Assembly (NCBI GenBank): GCA_019114135.1
Contig: DXGC01000070.1
Span: forward strand, 34,607-98,606
From: Candidatus Corynebacterium avicola
GTDB taxonomy: Bacteria; Actinomycetota; Actinomycetes; Mycobacteriales; Mycobacteriaceae
Direction of reading: 5' to 3'
Length of the DNA: 64,000 bases
Of the stretch, positions 8,405-16,367 are shown piece after piece (the first letter of the stretch is position 1; each line of letters opens with the position of its first letter). The position numbers and the translations under genes were made by a program. Below the pieces are notes generated by a model. The model was not told the origin of the DNA, did no database searches, and saw only the letters and a program-made list of their open reading frames with translations.

Positions 8405-8998
8405 ATGGCACAGGGAGACACCCCGATCACCGTCGTCGGAAACCTCGTCGCCGATCCCGAGCTGCGGTACACGCCCAGCGGGTCCGCGGTCGCGAACTTC
8501 CGCGTGGCGTCGACGCCGCGACGGTACGACTCCCAGTCAGGCCAGTGGGTCGACGGCGAGGCACTGTTCCTCACCTGCAACGTGTGGCGCCAGGCTGCCG
8601 AGAACGTGGCGAACTCGCTCACCAAGGGTGACCGGGTGATCGTCAACGGACGGCTCCGCCAGCGCAGCTTCGAGACCCGCGAGGGCGAGAAGCGCACCGT
8701 CTTCGAGGTCGAGGCCGACGAGGTCGGCCCGTCCCTGAAGTACGCCACCTCCCAGGTCACCAAGACCCCCCGTCAGGGCGGCAACTTCGGTGGTAACCAG
8801 GGTGGTCAGCAGGGCAACCAGGGCGGCTTCGGCGGCCCGCAGGGTGGCCAGCAGGGCGGCTTCGGCGGCCCGGCCGGCAACCAGGGTGGACAGGGTAACC
8901 AGGGTGGCTTCGGTGGACGCAATGCGTCGGCCGACGACGACCCCTGGAACTCCGCACCGCAGTCCGGTTTCGACGGTGGCGACGAGCCGCCGTTCTGA
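8405..8998 (+). CDS. ssb: Single-stranded DNA-binding protein
   Basis: A 197-residue SSB. The N-terminal OB fold (about 1-115) has the family segments [28 protein letters not shown] and [26 protein letters not shown] Gly/Gln/Asn-rich flexible linker with [13 protein letters not shown] repeats follows, and the acidic C-terminal tip ends GGDEPPF, which in this family recruits replication and repair partners. A tetramer is expected. It lies between the S6 and L9 genes, so single-strand binding is made together with ribosomal proteins. The 74-base spacer from rpsF shows no obvious promoter. Confidence 0.97.
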   Translation: MAQGDTPITVVGNLVADPELRYTPSGSAVANFRVASTPRRYDSQSGQWVDGEALFLTCNVWRQAAENVANSLTKGDRVIVNGRLRQRSFETREGEKRTVFEVEADEVGPSLKYATSQVTKTPRQGGNFGGNQGGQQGNQGGFGGPQGGQQGGFGGPAGNQGGQGNQGGFGGRNASADDDPWNSAPQSGFDGGDEPPF

Positions 8999-9057
8999 TG
9001 TCCTTCTAGATCTACGTTTTCCCCCAGATACACCATAACCATGAAAGGCAACGGATC

Positions 9058-9513
9058 ATGAAGCTGATCCTCACCGCCGCCGTCGACAACCTCGGTGTCC
9101 CCGGTGACATCGTCGAGGTCAAGGCCGGCTACGGACGCAACTTCCTGCTGCCGCGCGGCTACGCCATCCCCGCCACCCGTGGCGCGGAGAAGCAGGTGGA
9201 GAACATCCGCCGTGCACAGCAGGACAAGGTCATCCGCGACCTGGACCACGCTCGCGAGGTCAAGGCCGAGATCGATCACCTGAGCAACGTCACCGTCAAC
9301 GTGCGTACCTCGGAGCAGGGCAAGCTGTTCGGCTCCGTCTCCGCCGAGGACGTCGCTGTCGCAGTCAAGGCCGCTGGCGGCCGCGAGCTGGACAAGCGCA
9401 CCATCGTCCTCAACAAGGGTGACGTGAAGACTACCGGTTCCTACAACGTCGACATCAAGCTGCACCCGCAGGTTGTCGCGTCCCTGAACTTCAAGGTCGT
9501 CGCCGAGAAGTAG
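9058..9513 (+). CDS. rplI: 50S ribosomal protein L9
   Basis: A 151-residue L9. The N-terminal rRNA-binding domain has the conserved VDNLGVPGDIVEVKAGYGRNFLLPRGYAIPA core. A long connecting helix and the C-terminal domain (GKLFGSVSAEDVAVAVKAAGGRELDKRTI) follow, as in the whole family. ATG 9058 directly follows AAAGGCAACGGATC. It ends the operon; a strong terminator lies 255 bases further on. Confidence 0.97.
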   Translation: MKLILTAAVDNLGVPGDIVEVKAGYGRNFLLPRGYAIPATRGAEKQVENIRRAQQDKVIRDLDHAREVKAEIDHLSNVTVNVRTSEQGKLFGSVSAEDVAVAVKAAGGRELDKRTIVLNKGDVKTTGSYNVDIKLHPQVVASLNFKVVAEK

Positions 9514-9767
9514 AGCCTTCCCGCGCTCTACTGTCCCGACACAGTCGAAAATGTCGCAGCACCGCCTCAGCGGGGCACCACTGCACCGAACCATCACCGT
9601 GGACCAGACGGTCCATGCGTCGCCCGGCCTAGACACCCGGGCGCGGACGTCGGCATAGACACCCGACGGTTACCGGCAGCAGGTGGCGTTCACCGCGCGT
9701 GGGATCGCGACGACAGTCACTTCAACTGAGACAACAGCATCGGTGAGCCCCGGACGGGGCCCACCAC
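9514..9767 (+). other. Long 3' region of rplI with a direct repeat
   Basis: No gene is visible between the rplI stop and the terminator. The only structure I see is TAGACACCCG repeated exactly at 9630-9639 and 9656-9665. It could be an untranslated 3' end or a small RNA ending at the terminator at 9768-9815. Confidence 0.35.
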
Positions 9768-9815
9768 GTCCGCCCCCGGAGGAGTCGAACAGACTCGTCC
9801 GGGGGCGGACTTTTT
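9768..9815 (+). terminator. Strong intrinsic terminator
   Basis: GTCCGCCCCCGGA (9768-9780) pairs with TCCGGGGGCGGAC (9798-9810). An inner GAGTC/GACTC stem and a TTTTT tail (9811-9815) complete it. It closes the rpsF-ssb-rplI unit and insulates the DnaA-box region and dnaB. Confidence 0.93.
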
Positions 9816-9875
9816 GTGTGCAGAGGAGCGGTGGTCGGGTCGTGAAGTTGGTGTATGTGGGTCACCGAGGGGACG

Positions 9876-10289
9876 TTTTCCACACCTTGTCCACACTTTT
9901 CCACACCCAAGGTGGGGAGGTGTGGACAACTTGGGGAGATCCGTGCATAACATGCGCATAGTTCACCTTCTGGGCACATTCTGTTGACCTGCAAGTATGG
10001 CTGTGTCCCGCCGACTGACCTGTGGATATCGGCAGTTGTCCACCTTGTCATCGTGTAAATATATCCAACTGCGGACCTCTGACCTGCGTGTTTCTGAAAA
10101 GGCGCAGGTAGGGGAGGAGCTGTCCACAACTTGTGCACACAGCGAGCAGGAATGGAAGGTGAACATGCACACAAGGTCCACACATTGTCCACAATCGATG
10201 TGGATAACCCGGAATCTCGGAGCGAAAATGGTGCTTCGTGAGCCGAAATCGGCCCCGTAAGCGGCATTGACTGAGGTCGATGTGGACAG
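9876..10289. other. Cluster of about twelve DnaA boxes upstream of dnaB
   Basis: Exact TTGTCCACA or TTATCCACA boxes lie at 9887-9895, 9921-9929 (reverse), 10185-10193 and 10199-10207 (reverse). One-mismatch boxes lie at 9876-9884, 9897-9905, 10021-10029 (reverse), 10036-10044, 10120-10128, 10131-10139 and 10281-10289 (reverse). A weaker one is at 10174-10182. A short AT-rich run, GTAAATATAT, lies near 10054-10063. Four perfect hits in 414 bases are far beyond chance (about 0.006 expected at equal base use). It could control dnaB, titrate or reactivate DnaA, or belong to an origin; dnaA itself is not in the window. Confidence 0.85.
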
Positions 10290-10394
10290 CTGATGTGCAG
10301 CCACGGCGACTTCCGTCAGGGGGACCGGTGCGGCGACCGGTGCGACGGCCTGCGGGGTCGTTTCCTGTCCGCCGCGGGTACTAAGATGACGGCC

Positions 10395-11951
10395 ATGAGT
10401 GCACAGGAGATGGGTAGCGCGGGATTCGGCGACGCCGAGGGGACGAGTGCGGTCCCGCTGCCGCCGGAGCCGGGCCCCTGGGACGACGAAGGTCCCTCGG
10501 GCAGCTTCGGCGACGATCCCGGCTTCGGGGGATCCGGGGGCGGTCGTGACGGTGGCAAGGGTCAGCGTCGCGGGAACTTCCAGCGTTCGGGACGCGGCGG
10601 CAATGATCCGGCCGACTTCGCCGAACCCCGCCAGATGCCCCAGAACACCGAGGCGGAGCAGGGCGTCCTCGGCGGCATGATGCTCAGCAAGGACGCCATC
10701 GCCGACGTCGTCGAGCGGCTGCGTCCGGACGACTTCTACCGTCCCGCCCACCGCACGATCTACGAGACGATGCTGGAGCTCTACGGCGAGGGCATGGAGG
10801 TCGACCCGGTCATCCTCGCCGGCCGACTCGACAACAACACCCTGCTCGACGTCATCGGCGGAGCCCCGTACCTGCACGAGCTGTCCTCGAAGGTGCCGAC
10901 CGCGGCGAACGCCGGCTACTACGCCGACCTGGTCGCCGAGAAGGCCGTGCTGCGGCGCCTCGTCTCCGCCGGAACCAGGATCGTGCAGTTCGGCTACTCC
11001 GGGCTGGAGGGCCAGGAGCTGGAGAGCGTGGTCGACCGTGCCCAGCAGGAGATGTTCAACATCACCAACGAGTCCGCCAGCGAGGACTACATGGTGCTGC
11101 AGGACCTGCTCGAGTCCACCATGGACGAGCTGGACGCCCTGGAGAACGGCGTCGGTGAGGGAGAGGGCATCATGACCGGCTTCAGTGAGCTGGACGAGAT
11201 GACCAACGGCCTGCGCGGCGGCCAGATGGTCATCGTCGCCGCCCGACCCGGTGTCGGTAAGTCGACGCTGGCTCTGGACTTCATGCGTTCGGCGTCGGTG
11301 CAGCAGAACAAGGCTTCGGTGCTCTTCAGCCTGGAGATGAGCAAGTCCGAGGTGATGATGCGTGTCTTCTCCGCCGAAGCCGAGGTGCCGCTGTCGGTGA
11401 TGCGCGGCGGCAAGATGAACGACTCCCAGTGGGACAAGCTGACCCGTCGTGTCACCGCGATCGAGAATGCGCCGATCTTCATCGACGACTCGCCCAACCT
11501 GACGATGACGGAGATCCGGGCGAAGGCGCGTCGACTGAAGCAGAAGCACGACCTGGGCCTGATCGTGGTCGACTACCTGCAGCTGATGAGCTCGGGCAAG
11601 AAGGTCGAGTCACGTCAGCAGGAGGTCTCGGAGTTCTCCCGTCAGCTCAAGCTGCTGGCCAAGGAGGTCGACGTGCCCCTGGTCGCCATCTCGCAGCTCA
11701 ACCGTGGTGTGGAGTCCCGTGGCGACGACGCGCTGCCGAAGGTCTCCGACCTGCGTGAGTCCGGTTCGCTGGAGCAGGACGCCGACATCGTCCTGCTGAT
11801 CAGCCGTCCGGACGCCCAGAACCGCGACCATGAGCGTGCCGGCGAGGCCGACCTGATCCTGGCGAAGCACCGTGGTGGCCCGATCGGCACCATCCAGGTC
11901 GCCCACCAGCTGCACTACTCGAAGTTCTCCGAGCTCAGCCGCGGGATCTAG
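10395..11951 (+). CDS. dnaB: Replicative DNA helicase DnaB
   Basis: A 518-residue hexameric 5'-3' helicase of the replication fork. A Gly/Pro/Asp-rich extension of about 75 residues precedes the conserved start MPQNTEAEQGVLGGMM. The N-terminal domain and linker follow, then the RecA-type motor with Walker A ARPGVGKSTLAL, the LFSLEMSK motif, Walker B LIVVDYLQLM, the ISQLNRGVESR segment and SDLRESGSLEQDADIV. No intein interrupts the motor, unlike in some mycobacterial homologues. ATG 10395 is preferred over ATG 10386 because TACTAA at 10379-10384 would place the transcript start at about 10391, a nearly leaderless message. The DnaA-box cluster lies just upstream. Confidence 0.96.
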   Translation: MSAQEMGSAGFGDAEGTSAVPLPPEPGPWDDEGPSGSFGDDPGFGGSGGGRDGGKGQRRGNFQRSGRGGNDPADFAEPRQMPQNTEAEQGVLGGMMLSKDAIADVVERLRPDDFYRPAHRTIYETMLELYGEGMEVDPVILAGRLDNNTLLDVIGGAPYLHELSSKVPTAANAGYYADLVAEKAVLRRLVSAGTRIVQFGYSGLEGQELESVVDRAQQEMFNITNESASEDYMVLQDLLESTMDELDALENGVGEGEGIMTGFSELDEMTNGLRGGQMVIVAARPGVGKSTLALDFMRSASVQQNKASVLFSLEMSKSEVMMRVFSAEAEVPLSVMRGGKMNDSQWDKLTRRVTAIENAPIFIDDSPNLTMTEIRAKARRLKQKHDLGLIVVDYLQLMSSGKKVESRQQEVSEFSRQLKLLAKEVDVPLVAISQLNRGVESRGDDALPKVSDLRESGSLEQDADIVLLISRPDAQNRDHERAGEADLILAKHRGGPIGTIQVAHQLHYSKFSELSRGI

Positions 11952-12179
11952 CCGCGTCCAGCGCGTCTCCCGCCCGACTTTGACCCGACTCCGACCCGGC
12001 TCGGGGCCGATTCCGGCCAGGTGTCGGATAGGTGGGACAGAACACTGGGATCCGGCGGAAATCCCGACGATTCATCTCACCTGTTCGACACCCCGGGGGA
12101 GTACGTCGGTGGGGGATCGGCAGTGCGTGGTGTGGGTGTGGAATGGCGGGGGAGCGGGGCTCTGGGGGCTCTGGGTGGT

Positions 12180-12650
12180 TCAGTCCTCGAACTGCTCGAG
12201 GATGACGTCGAGCACCCTGCCGAGGTCCGCGGCCTGCTGCTCGTCCAGGCGGTCGAACAACAGTCGGCGCACCGAGTCCACATGCCCGGGGGCGGCCTGC
12301 TGGATCGTCGCCAGGCCGGTCTCGGTCAGCACGATGAAAGCCCCACGCCCGTCGGACTCACAGGCCTCACGGACGAGCAGGTCACGCTTGATCATCCGGG
12401 AGATCTGGTGCGACAGCCGGGACCGGTCCCAGCTCAGGATGTCGGCCAGTGCGGCGATGCGCATCCGATGGTCCGGTGCCTCGGAGAGGTTCACCAGAAC
12501 CTCGTAGTCGGACATGGACAACCCGCTCTGTCGCTGGATGTCCCGGGCCAGCTCGGAGTCGATCCGCCGGGAGGCGAAGAGCCACTTGCGCCACAGGCAC
12601 TGCTCCTCGTCCGAGAGCCACCTGGGGGAGTTGTCCGTGCTGTTGATCAT
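12180..12650 (-). CDS. MarR-family transcriptional regulator
   Basis: A 156-residue MarR protein. The DNA-binding part is MRIAALADILSWDRSRLSHQISRMIKRDLLVRE, and the wing is ACESDGRGAFIVLTETG. Start ATG 12650 follows AATGGAAGC. It is divergent from the YceI gene, and the shared 178-bp region holds a perfect eight-base dyad directly over a near-consensus promoter. A MarR repressor that controls its divergent neighbour is the usual arrangement. The ligand is unknown. Downstream toward dnaB there are 228 bases with no gene. Confidence 0.88.
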   Translation of the reverse strand: MINSTDNSPRWLSDEEQCLWRKWLFASRRIDSELARDIQRQSGLSMSDYEVLVNLSEAPDHRMRIAALADILSWDRSRLSHQISRMIKRDLLVREACESDGRGAFIVLTETGLATIQQAAPGHVDSVRRLLFDRLDEQQAADLGRVLDVILEQFED

Positions 12651-12675
12651 GCTTCCATTCAATCACACCGAGCAT

Positions 12676-12708
12676 TTGGTTGACACATCAACCAACCGCT
12701 CGTAGGGT
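12676..12708 (+). promoter_or_regulatory. Promoter of the YceI gene with overlapping MarR operator
   Basis: TTGACA (12680-12685) and TAGGGT (12703-12708) are 17 bases apart, close to the housekeeping consensus. TTGGTTGA (12676-12683), CACA, TCAACCAA (12688-12695) is a perfect dyad covering the -35 box. A bound MarR dimer would block polymerase and could also cover the divergent marR promoter. Confidence 0.8.
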
Positions 12709-12828
12709 GGTGTTCATCGGACGGCAACCGACCGGACCTACCGTCGAGGTGGTGTCCGGACCGGGAATCGCCGTCCGGGGACAAAAGACACGATCAACAC
12801 CAATCCGCTTCCAAAGGAGCATCACCAC

Positions 12829-13374
12829 ATGAGCACCGTCAACGACTACGCCGGCAACTTCACCATCGATCCGTCCCACTCCGAGATCGGCTTCACCGCC
12901 CGCCACGCCATGGTCACCAAGGTCCGTGGTTCCTTCAACGAGTTCTCCGGTACCGCCACCAGCGGCGAGAACCTGGCCGACGCCGCCATCTCCGTGACCA
13001 TCGCTGCGTCCTCCATCGACACCCGCAACGCCGACCGCGACGGCCACGTCAAGAGCGAGGACTTCTTCGACGTCGAGAAGTTCCCGGAGATCACCTTCAC
13101 CTCCACCAGCGTCACCGCTGCCGGCGACGACGCCCTGGAGGTCACCGGTGACCTCACCATCAAGGACGTGACCAAGCAGGTCACCGTGCCCTTCGAGTTC
13201 GAGGGCGAGGTCGTTGACCCGTGGGGCAACACCCGCGTCGGTTTCTCCGGTTCCACCACCATCAACCGCACCGACTTCGGCCTGACCTGGAACGCTCCGC
13301 TGAAGACCGACGGCGTGCTCGTCTCCGAGAAGATCACCCTGAACTTCGACATCTCGGCCACCAAGGACGCATAA
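12829..13374 (+). CDS. YceI-family lipid-binding protein
   Basis: A 181-residue YceI protein. The family folds as a lipocalin-like barrel that binds isoprenoid or amide lipids. Typical segments are FTIDPSHSEIGFTARHAMVTKVRGSFNEFSG, RDGHVKSEDFFDVEKFPEITFTST, GDLTIKDVTKQVTVPFEFEG and GFSGSTTINRTDFGLTW. There is no signal peptide, so it is a cytosolic member. Start ATG 12829 follows AAAGGAGC. It is probably repressed by the divergent MarR protein. The substrate is unknown; stress- or solvent-linked roles are known for the family. Confidence 0.92.
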   Translation: MSTVNDYAGNFTIDPSHSEIGFTARHAMVTKVRGSFNEFSGTATSGENLADAAISVTIAASSIDTRNADRDGHVKSEDFFDVEKFPEITFTSTSVTAAGDDALEVTGDLTIKDVTKQVTVPFEFEGEVVDPWGNTRVGFSGSTTINRTDFGLTWNAPLKTDGVLVSEKITLNFDISATKDA

Positions 13375-13393
13375 GTCCTCTAGCATCACGGGC

Positions 13394-13885
13394 ATGAAGC
13401 CCGACAAAACCACCACAACCCGGGGCGCCGGGGCACTCGTCTTCGCTGGCGGGGCCCTCGGCGCCTTTTTGCGCTGGGCCTTCACCGTGGACACCGGGAT
13501 CGAGGGCTCGCTGTGGCCCCTCCTGGTCGTCAACCTCACCGGCGCATTCGCCCTCGGCCTGATGGTCGGCTACCTGCCACTGGTCAGCGACACCACCGGG
13601 TCCGGTAAGTCGGGACGCCGCGAACGCATCCGTCTGACCTTCGGCACCGGCCTGCTGGGAGGGTTCACCTCGTACTCGGCGATCGCCGCGGCGACGGTGC
13701 AGGACGCCGGTGGTCCGCTCGGGCCGATCGTCTACCTGGTCGGCACCGTGGTGCTCGGGCTGCTGCTGGCCAAGGCAGGGCTGTGGTGCGGTGCGCGCAT
13801 CACCGGGGAGCCTTATGGCCGCGACAACGCTGGCAGCGGCAACAGTGGCAACAGTAACGGCGCGACCGGGGAGGCAACGGTATGA
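13394..13885 (+). CDS. crcB: Fluoride channel CrcB/Fluc, subunit 1
   Basis: A 163-residue Fluc protein with four transmembrane helices. Family motifs are GGALGAFLRWAF, LLVVNLTGAFALGLMVGY and TFGTGLLGGFTSYSAIA. Fluc channels export fluoride as antiparallel dimers. A polar Gly/Ser/Asn-rich tail of about 25 residues is unusual. It starts 19 bases after yceI and overlaps the second crcB by ATGA (13882-13885), so the pair is cotranslated and probably forms a heterodimer. No fluoride riboswitch fits in the short gap upstream. Confidence 0.92.
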   Translation: MKPDKTTTTRGAGALVFAGGALGAFLRWAFTVDTGIEGSLWPLLVVNLTGAFALGLMVGYLPLVSDTTGSGKSGRRERIRLTFGTGLLGGFTSYSAIAAATVQDAGGPLGPIVYLVGTVVLGLLLAKAGLWCGARITGEPYGRDNAGSGNSGNSNGATGEATV

Positions 13886-14259
13886 CCGGCGAGATTTCAC
13901 TGGTGGCGGCGCTGCTCGTCGCCTTCGGCGGCGGCTCAGGTGCATGGCTGCGCTGGCGGCTGGACCGCTTCATCAAGGACCACAGCAAGAGTGACCTGCT
14001 GGTCAGTCTGCTGGTGATCAACACCCTGGGCTCTCTGGCGCTGGGTGTGCTCTTCGGTCTCACCGACAGCTGGTGGCTGGTCGCTCTCATCGGCACCGGC
14101 CTGTGCGGTGGCTTCACCACCTTCTCCACGGCGTCGGTGGACGCCGTGGGTCTGTTCCAGCGCAAGCTCACCGTGGCCGCGGTGGTCTCGGTGGTAGCGA
14201 TGGCGCTGCTGGCGGTCGCCGCCTTCGCCCTGGGACACGCAGCGGTGAGCTGGATCTAG
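13882..14259 (+). CDS. crcB: Fluoride channel CrcB/Fluc, subunit 2
   Basis: A 125-residue Fluc protein of normal length with four helices. Motifs are GGGSGAWLRWRLD, SLLVINTLGSLALGVLFGL and GTGLCGGFTTFSTASVD. It lacks the long tail of its partner. The ATGA overlap with the first crcB points to coupled translation and a heteromeric channel. Confidence 0.92.
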   Translation: MTGEISLVAALLVAFGGGSGAWLRWRLDRFIKDHSKSDLLVSLLVINTLGSLALGVLFGLTDSWWLVALIGTGLCGGFTTFSTASVDAVGLFQRKLTVAAVVSVVAMALLAVAAFALGHAAVSWI

Positions 14260-14277
14260 CTGGTAACCAGCAGGAGG

Positions 14278-14775
14278 CTAGCGGGGCTTCTTCGCGGAGA
14301 CCCAGACGTCGATCTCGGCGGTGACCGGCTCCTCGCCGGCGTCGTCGAGCAGCTGGAGGTTCACGGTGACCAGCTGGCCGCCGGTCTCGCGGGTGATGGT
14401 GGAGAAGTCCGGCCAGTCGGCGGTGGCGGTGATGGTCAGTCCGCCGGTCGACTTGGTGGGGTAGTCGGCACGCATGCCACGGGGGAGCCACCGGTGGGTG
14501 GTGGGCACGGCAGCCTCACACAGTGCACCCATCGCGGCCTCTCCGCCGTTGAGCGCGGCGATGACGTGGAAGGTGCCGATGTGGTTCTGCACACCCCACC
14601 ACTTGCCGAGGCGCACCACGGAGCGCTCCGGGGTGACCTCACGAACCCGCGGGAAGACGGTGCGGAAGTACGGTGCCTTGACGGCATAGGCGACCGAGAA
14701 AAGCCCACGTCCGAGGGTGCTCGTCCCGTCCTTGGTGACCTTTTTCCAGAGCTTGTACGTGCTAGTGCTAGTCAT
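14278..14775 (-). CDS. DUF4442 hotdog-fold thioesterase-like protein
   Basis: A 165-residue protein of the PaaI/DUF4442 hotdog group. Recognisable parts are VRLGKWWGVQNHIGTFHVIAALNGGEAAMGAL, where the Asn-His and the following helix line the putative acyl site, and PTTHRWLPRGMRADYPTKSTGG. Members are presumed acyl-CoA thioesterases, but few are tested. ATG 14775 has no ribosome site; on the minus strand TATCCT lies eight bases upstream, which suits a leaderless message. It converges with crcB and is divergent from thioredoxin. Confidence 0.8.
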   Translation of the reverse strand: MTSTSTYKLWKKVTKDGTSTLGRGLFSVAYAVKAPYFRTVFPRVREVTPERSVVRLGKWWGVQNHIGTFHVIAALNGGEAAMGALCEAAVPTTHRWLPRGMRADYPTKSTGGLTITATADWPDFSTITRETGGQLVTVNLQLLDDAGEEPVTAEIDVWVSAKKPR

Positions 14776-14919
14776 AAATTCATAGGATAATGCAGCCGGA
14801 CGACGGATACCGGCGAACGCCGGTACGCTGGACCGGGAATAGCGGAAGTCACCGGGGACGTTGAACCCCACGTAAGCCCGCACAACGAATATGCAGTATA
14901 TGCAGAAGAGGTAGATCCC

Positions 14920-15285
14920 ATGGCCACCACGACGGTCACCACCGAGAACTTCCAGGACACCATCGAGGGCGAGGGCATCGTCCTCCTCGACTTCTGGGCC
15001 GACTGGTGCGGTCCGTGCAAGCGTTTCGCCCCGGTCTTCGAGAAGTCCTCCGAGGACAACCCGGAGATCACCTTCGGCAAGGTCGACACCGAGGCCAACC
15101 AGGACATCGCCGCAGCCCTGCAGATCCAGTCGATCCCCACCCTGATGGCCTTCCGCGACGGCATCCTGGTCTACCGGGACGCCGGCGTGATGAACCCGAA
15201 GCAGCTCCGTGAGCTCATCGAGCAGGTCCAGGGCCTCGACATGGAGGACGTGCGCAAGCAGGTCGCCGAGCAGAACAACAGCTAG
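14920..15285 (+). CDS. trxA: Thioredoxin
   Basis: A 121-residue thioredoxin with the active site W29-C-G-P-C33 in FWADWCGPCKRFAPVFE and the cis-proline loop QSIPTLMAF. It reduces protein disulfides with electrons from thioredoxin reductase in the cytosol. A C-terminal extension (GLDMEDVRKQVAEQNNS) of about 17 residues goes beyond the core fold. Start ATG 14920 follows AGAAGAGGT. Just upstream ATATGCAG is repeated in tandem at 14889-14896 and 14898-14905. Several thioredoxins occur in actinobacteria, so the letter is not certain. Confidence 0.93.
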   Translation: MATTTVTTENFQDTIEGEGIVLLDFWADWCGPCKRFAPVFEKSSEDNPEITFGKVDTEANQDIAAALQIQSIPTLMAFRDGILVYRDAGVMNPKQLRELIEQVQGLDMEDVRKQVAEQNNS

Positions 15286-15408
15286 GCGGGCCGTCTCGCC
15301 GCCCATGACGCGAGAAATGTGTTTATGCTGGGGAACTGACAGCACTGGCCGGACGACTCGACCGAGGCGTCCCGGGGCCATGATGACGGCGACTTAGGAG
15401 CACGCGAA

Positions 15409-16329
15409 ATGGCGAATCCCTTCTCCAAGGGCTGGAAGTACCTCATGCAGTCCCTCGACACCAAGATCGAAGAGAACGCGGATCCGAAGGTTCAGATCGA
15501 CCAGGCGACGGAGGCTGCGAAGAAGCAGCACCGTGAGGTCACGGAGTCCGCCTCCCGCATCATCGGCAACCGGAACCAGCTGGAGATGAAGCTGAACCGG
15601 CTGGTCAAGGACCAGGAGAAGCTGCAGCAGAATGCGCGCACCGCACTGCAGCAGGCCGATGCCGCCACCGCCGCCGGCGACCAGGCCAAGGCCACCGAGC
15701 TCACCAACACCGCCGAGGTGTTCGCCACCCAGCTGGTGACGGTCGAGCAGGAGCTCGAGAACACCAAGCAGATGCACGCCCAGGCGTCCGAGGCGGCGAA
15801 CCAGGCACAGCAGCAGCAGAAGCAGTCCGAGATGCGCCTCAAGGACCAGATGGCGCAGATCGACCAGCTCAAGGCCCAGGTCGACCAGGCGAAGATGCAG
15901 GAGAGCTCCGCCGAGGCCATGCAGTCCATGAAGGGCATCCAGGCCGACGACAACGTCCCGACGCTCGACGGCGTGCGCGACAAGATCGAGGCCCGCTACG
16001 CCAACGCCCTCGGCGCGCAGGAGCTCACCGAGAGCAGCGTGCAGGGCCGGATGGCTGAGATCGAGACCGCCGGGAACGACTTCGCCGCGACCTCCCGTCT
16101 GGACCAGATCCGTGCCGAGATGGCAGGCACCGCCGGAGCCGGTTCCAGCGAGTTGACCTCCGGCGATGCCGCCGGGGACGCCGCCGGTGAGATCGAGGCG
16201 GGGGAGGACGCAGCGGCCGACGTCGCCGCGGACGCTACCGCTGCCGAGGCCACCGCGGACGACGTTGCCACTGACGTGGCGGCCGAGCAGGACGGGGACG
16301 CCGACGACGAGCAGCCCACCTCCTCGTAG
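15409..16329 (+). CDS. pspA: PspA/IM30-family membrane-stress protein
   Basis: A 306-residue PspA/Vipp1-like protein. The first 25 residues (NPFSKGWKYLMQSLDTKIEENADPKVQIDQA) form the amphipathic helix and family start. Long coiled coil rich in Gln, Ala and Lys runs to about residue 180. From about 235 an acidic Ala/Asp/Glu tail with no predicted fold is added, longer than in typical PspA. The family coats and repairs stressed membranes. The gene stands alone with a ten-base hairpin terminator. No pspBC or clgR neighbour is visible. Confidence 0.9.
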   Translation: MANPFSKGWKYLMQSLDTKIEENADPKVQIDQATEAAKKQHREVTESASRIIGNRNQLEMKLNRLVKDQEKLQQNARTALQQADAATAAGDQAKATELTNTAEVFATQLVTVEQELENTKQMHAQASEAANQAQQQQKQSEMRLKDQMAQIDQLKAQVDQAKMQESSAEAMQSMKGIQADDNVPTLDGVRDKIEARYANALGAQELTESSVQGRMAEIETAGNDFAATSRLDQIRAEMAGTAGAGSSELTSGDAAGDAAGEIEAGEDAAADVAADATAAEATADDVATDVAAEQDGDADDEQPTSS

Positions 16330-16341
16330 TCCGCGACGAGC

Positions 16342-16367
16342 AGTGGGCACCGGTACTGGTGCCCACT
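16342..16367 (+). terminator. Hairpin after pspA
   Basis: AGTGGGCACC (16342-16351) pairs with GGTGCCCACT (16358-16367) around a six-base loop. It starts 12 bases after the pspA stop. A T-run is lacking. Confidence 0.65.

Noticed and set aside
9997..10260. A short plus-strand frame within the DnaA-box cluster
   Set aside because: It is composed of the boxes themselves, lacks a ribosome site and has no coding pattern.
9963..11549. A 528-codon minus frame across the DnaA-box region and dnaB
   Set aside because: It is an antisense shadow of dnaB with no ribosome site and no known domain.
10395..11951. Intein in DnaB
   Set aside because: The Walker A and downstream motifs are continuous with no inserted splicing domain.
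13375..13393. Fluoride riboswitch before crcB
   Set aside because: Only 19 bases separate yceI and crcB, too short for the structure.
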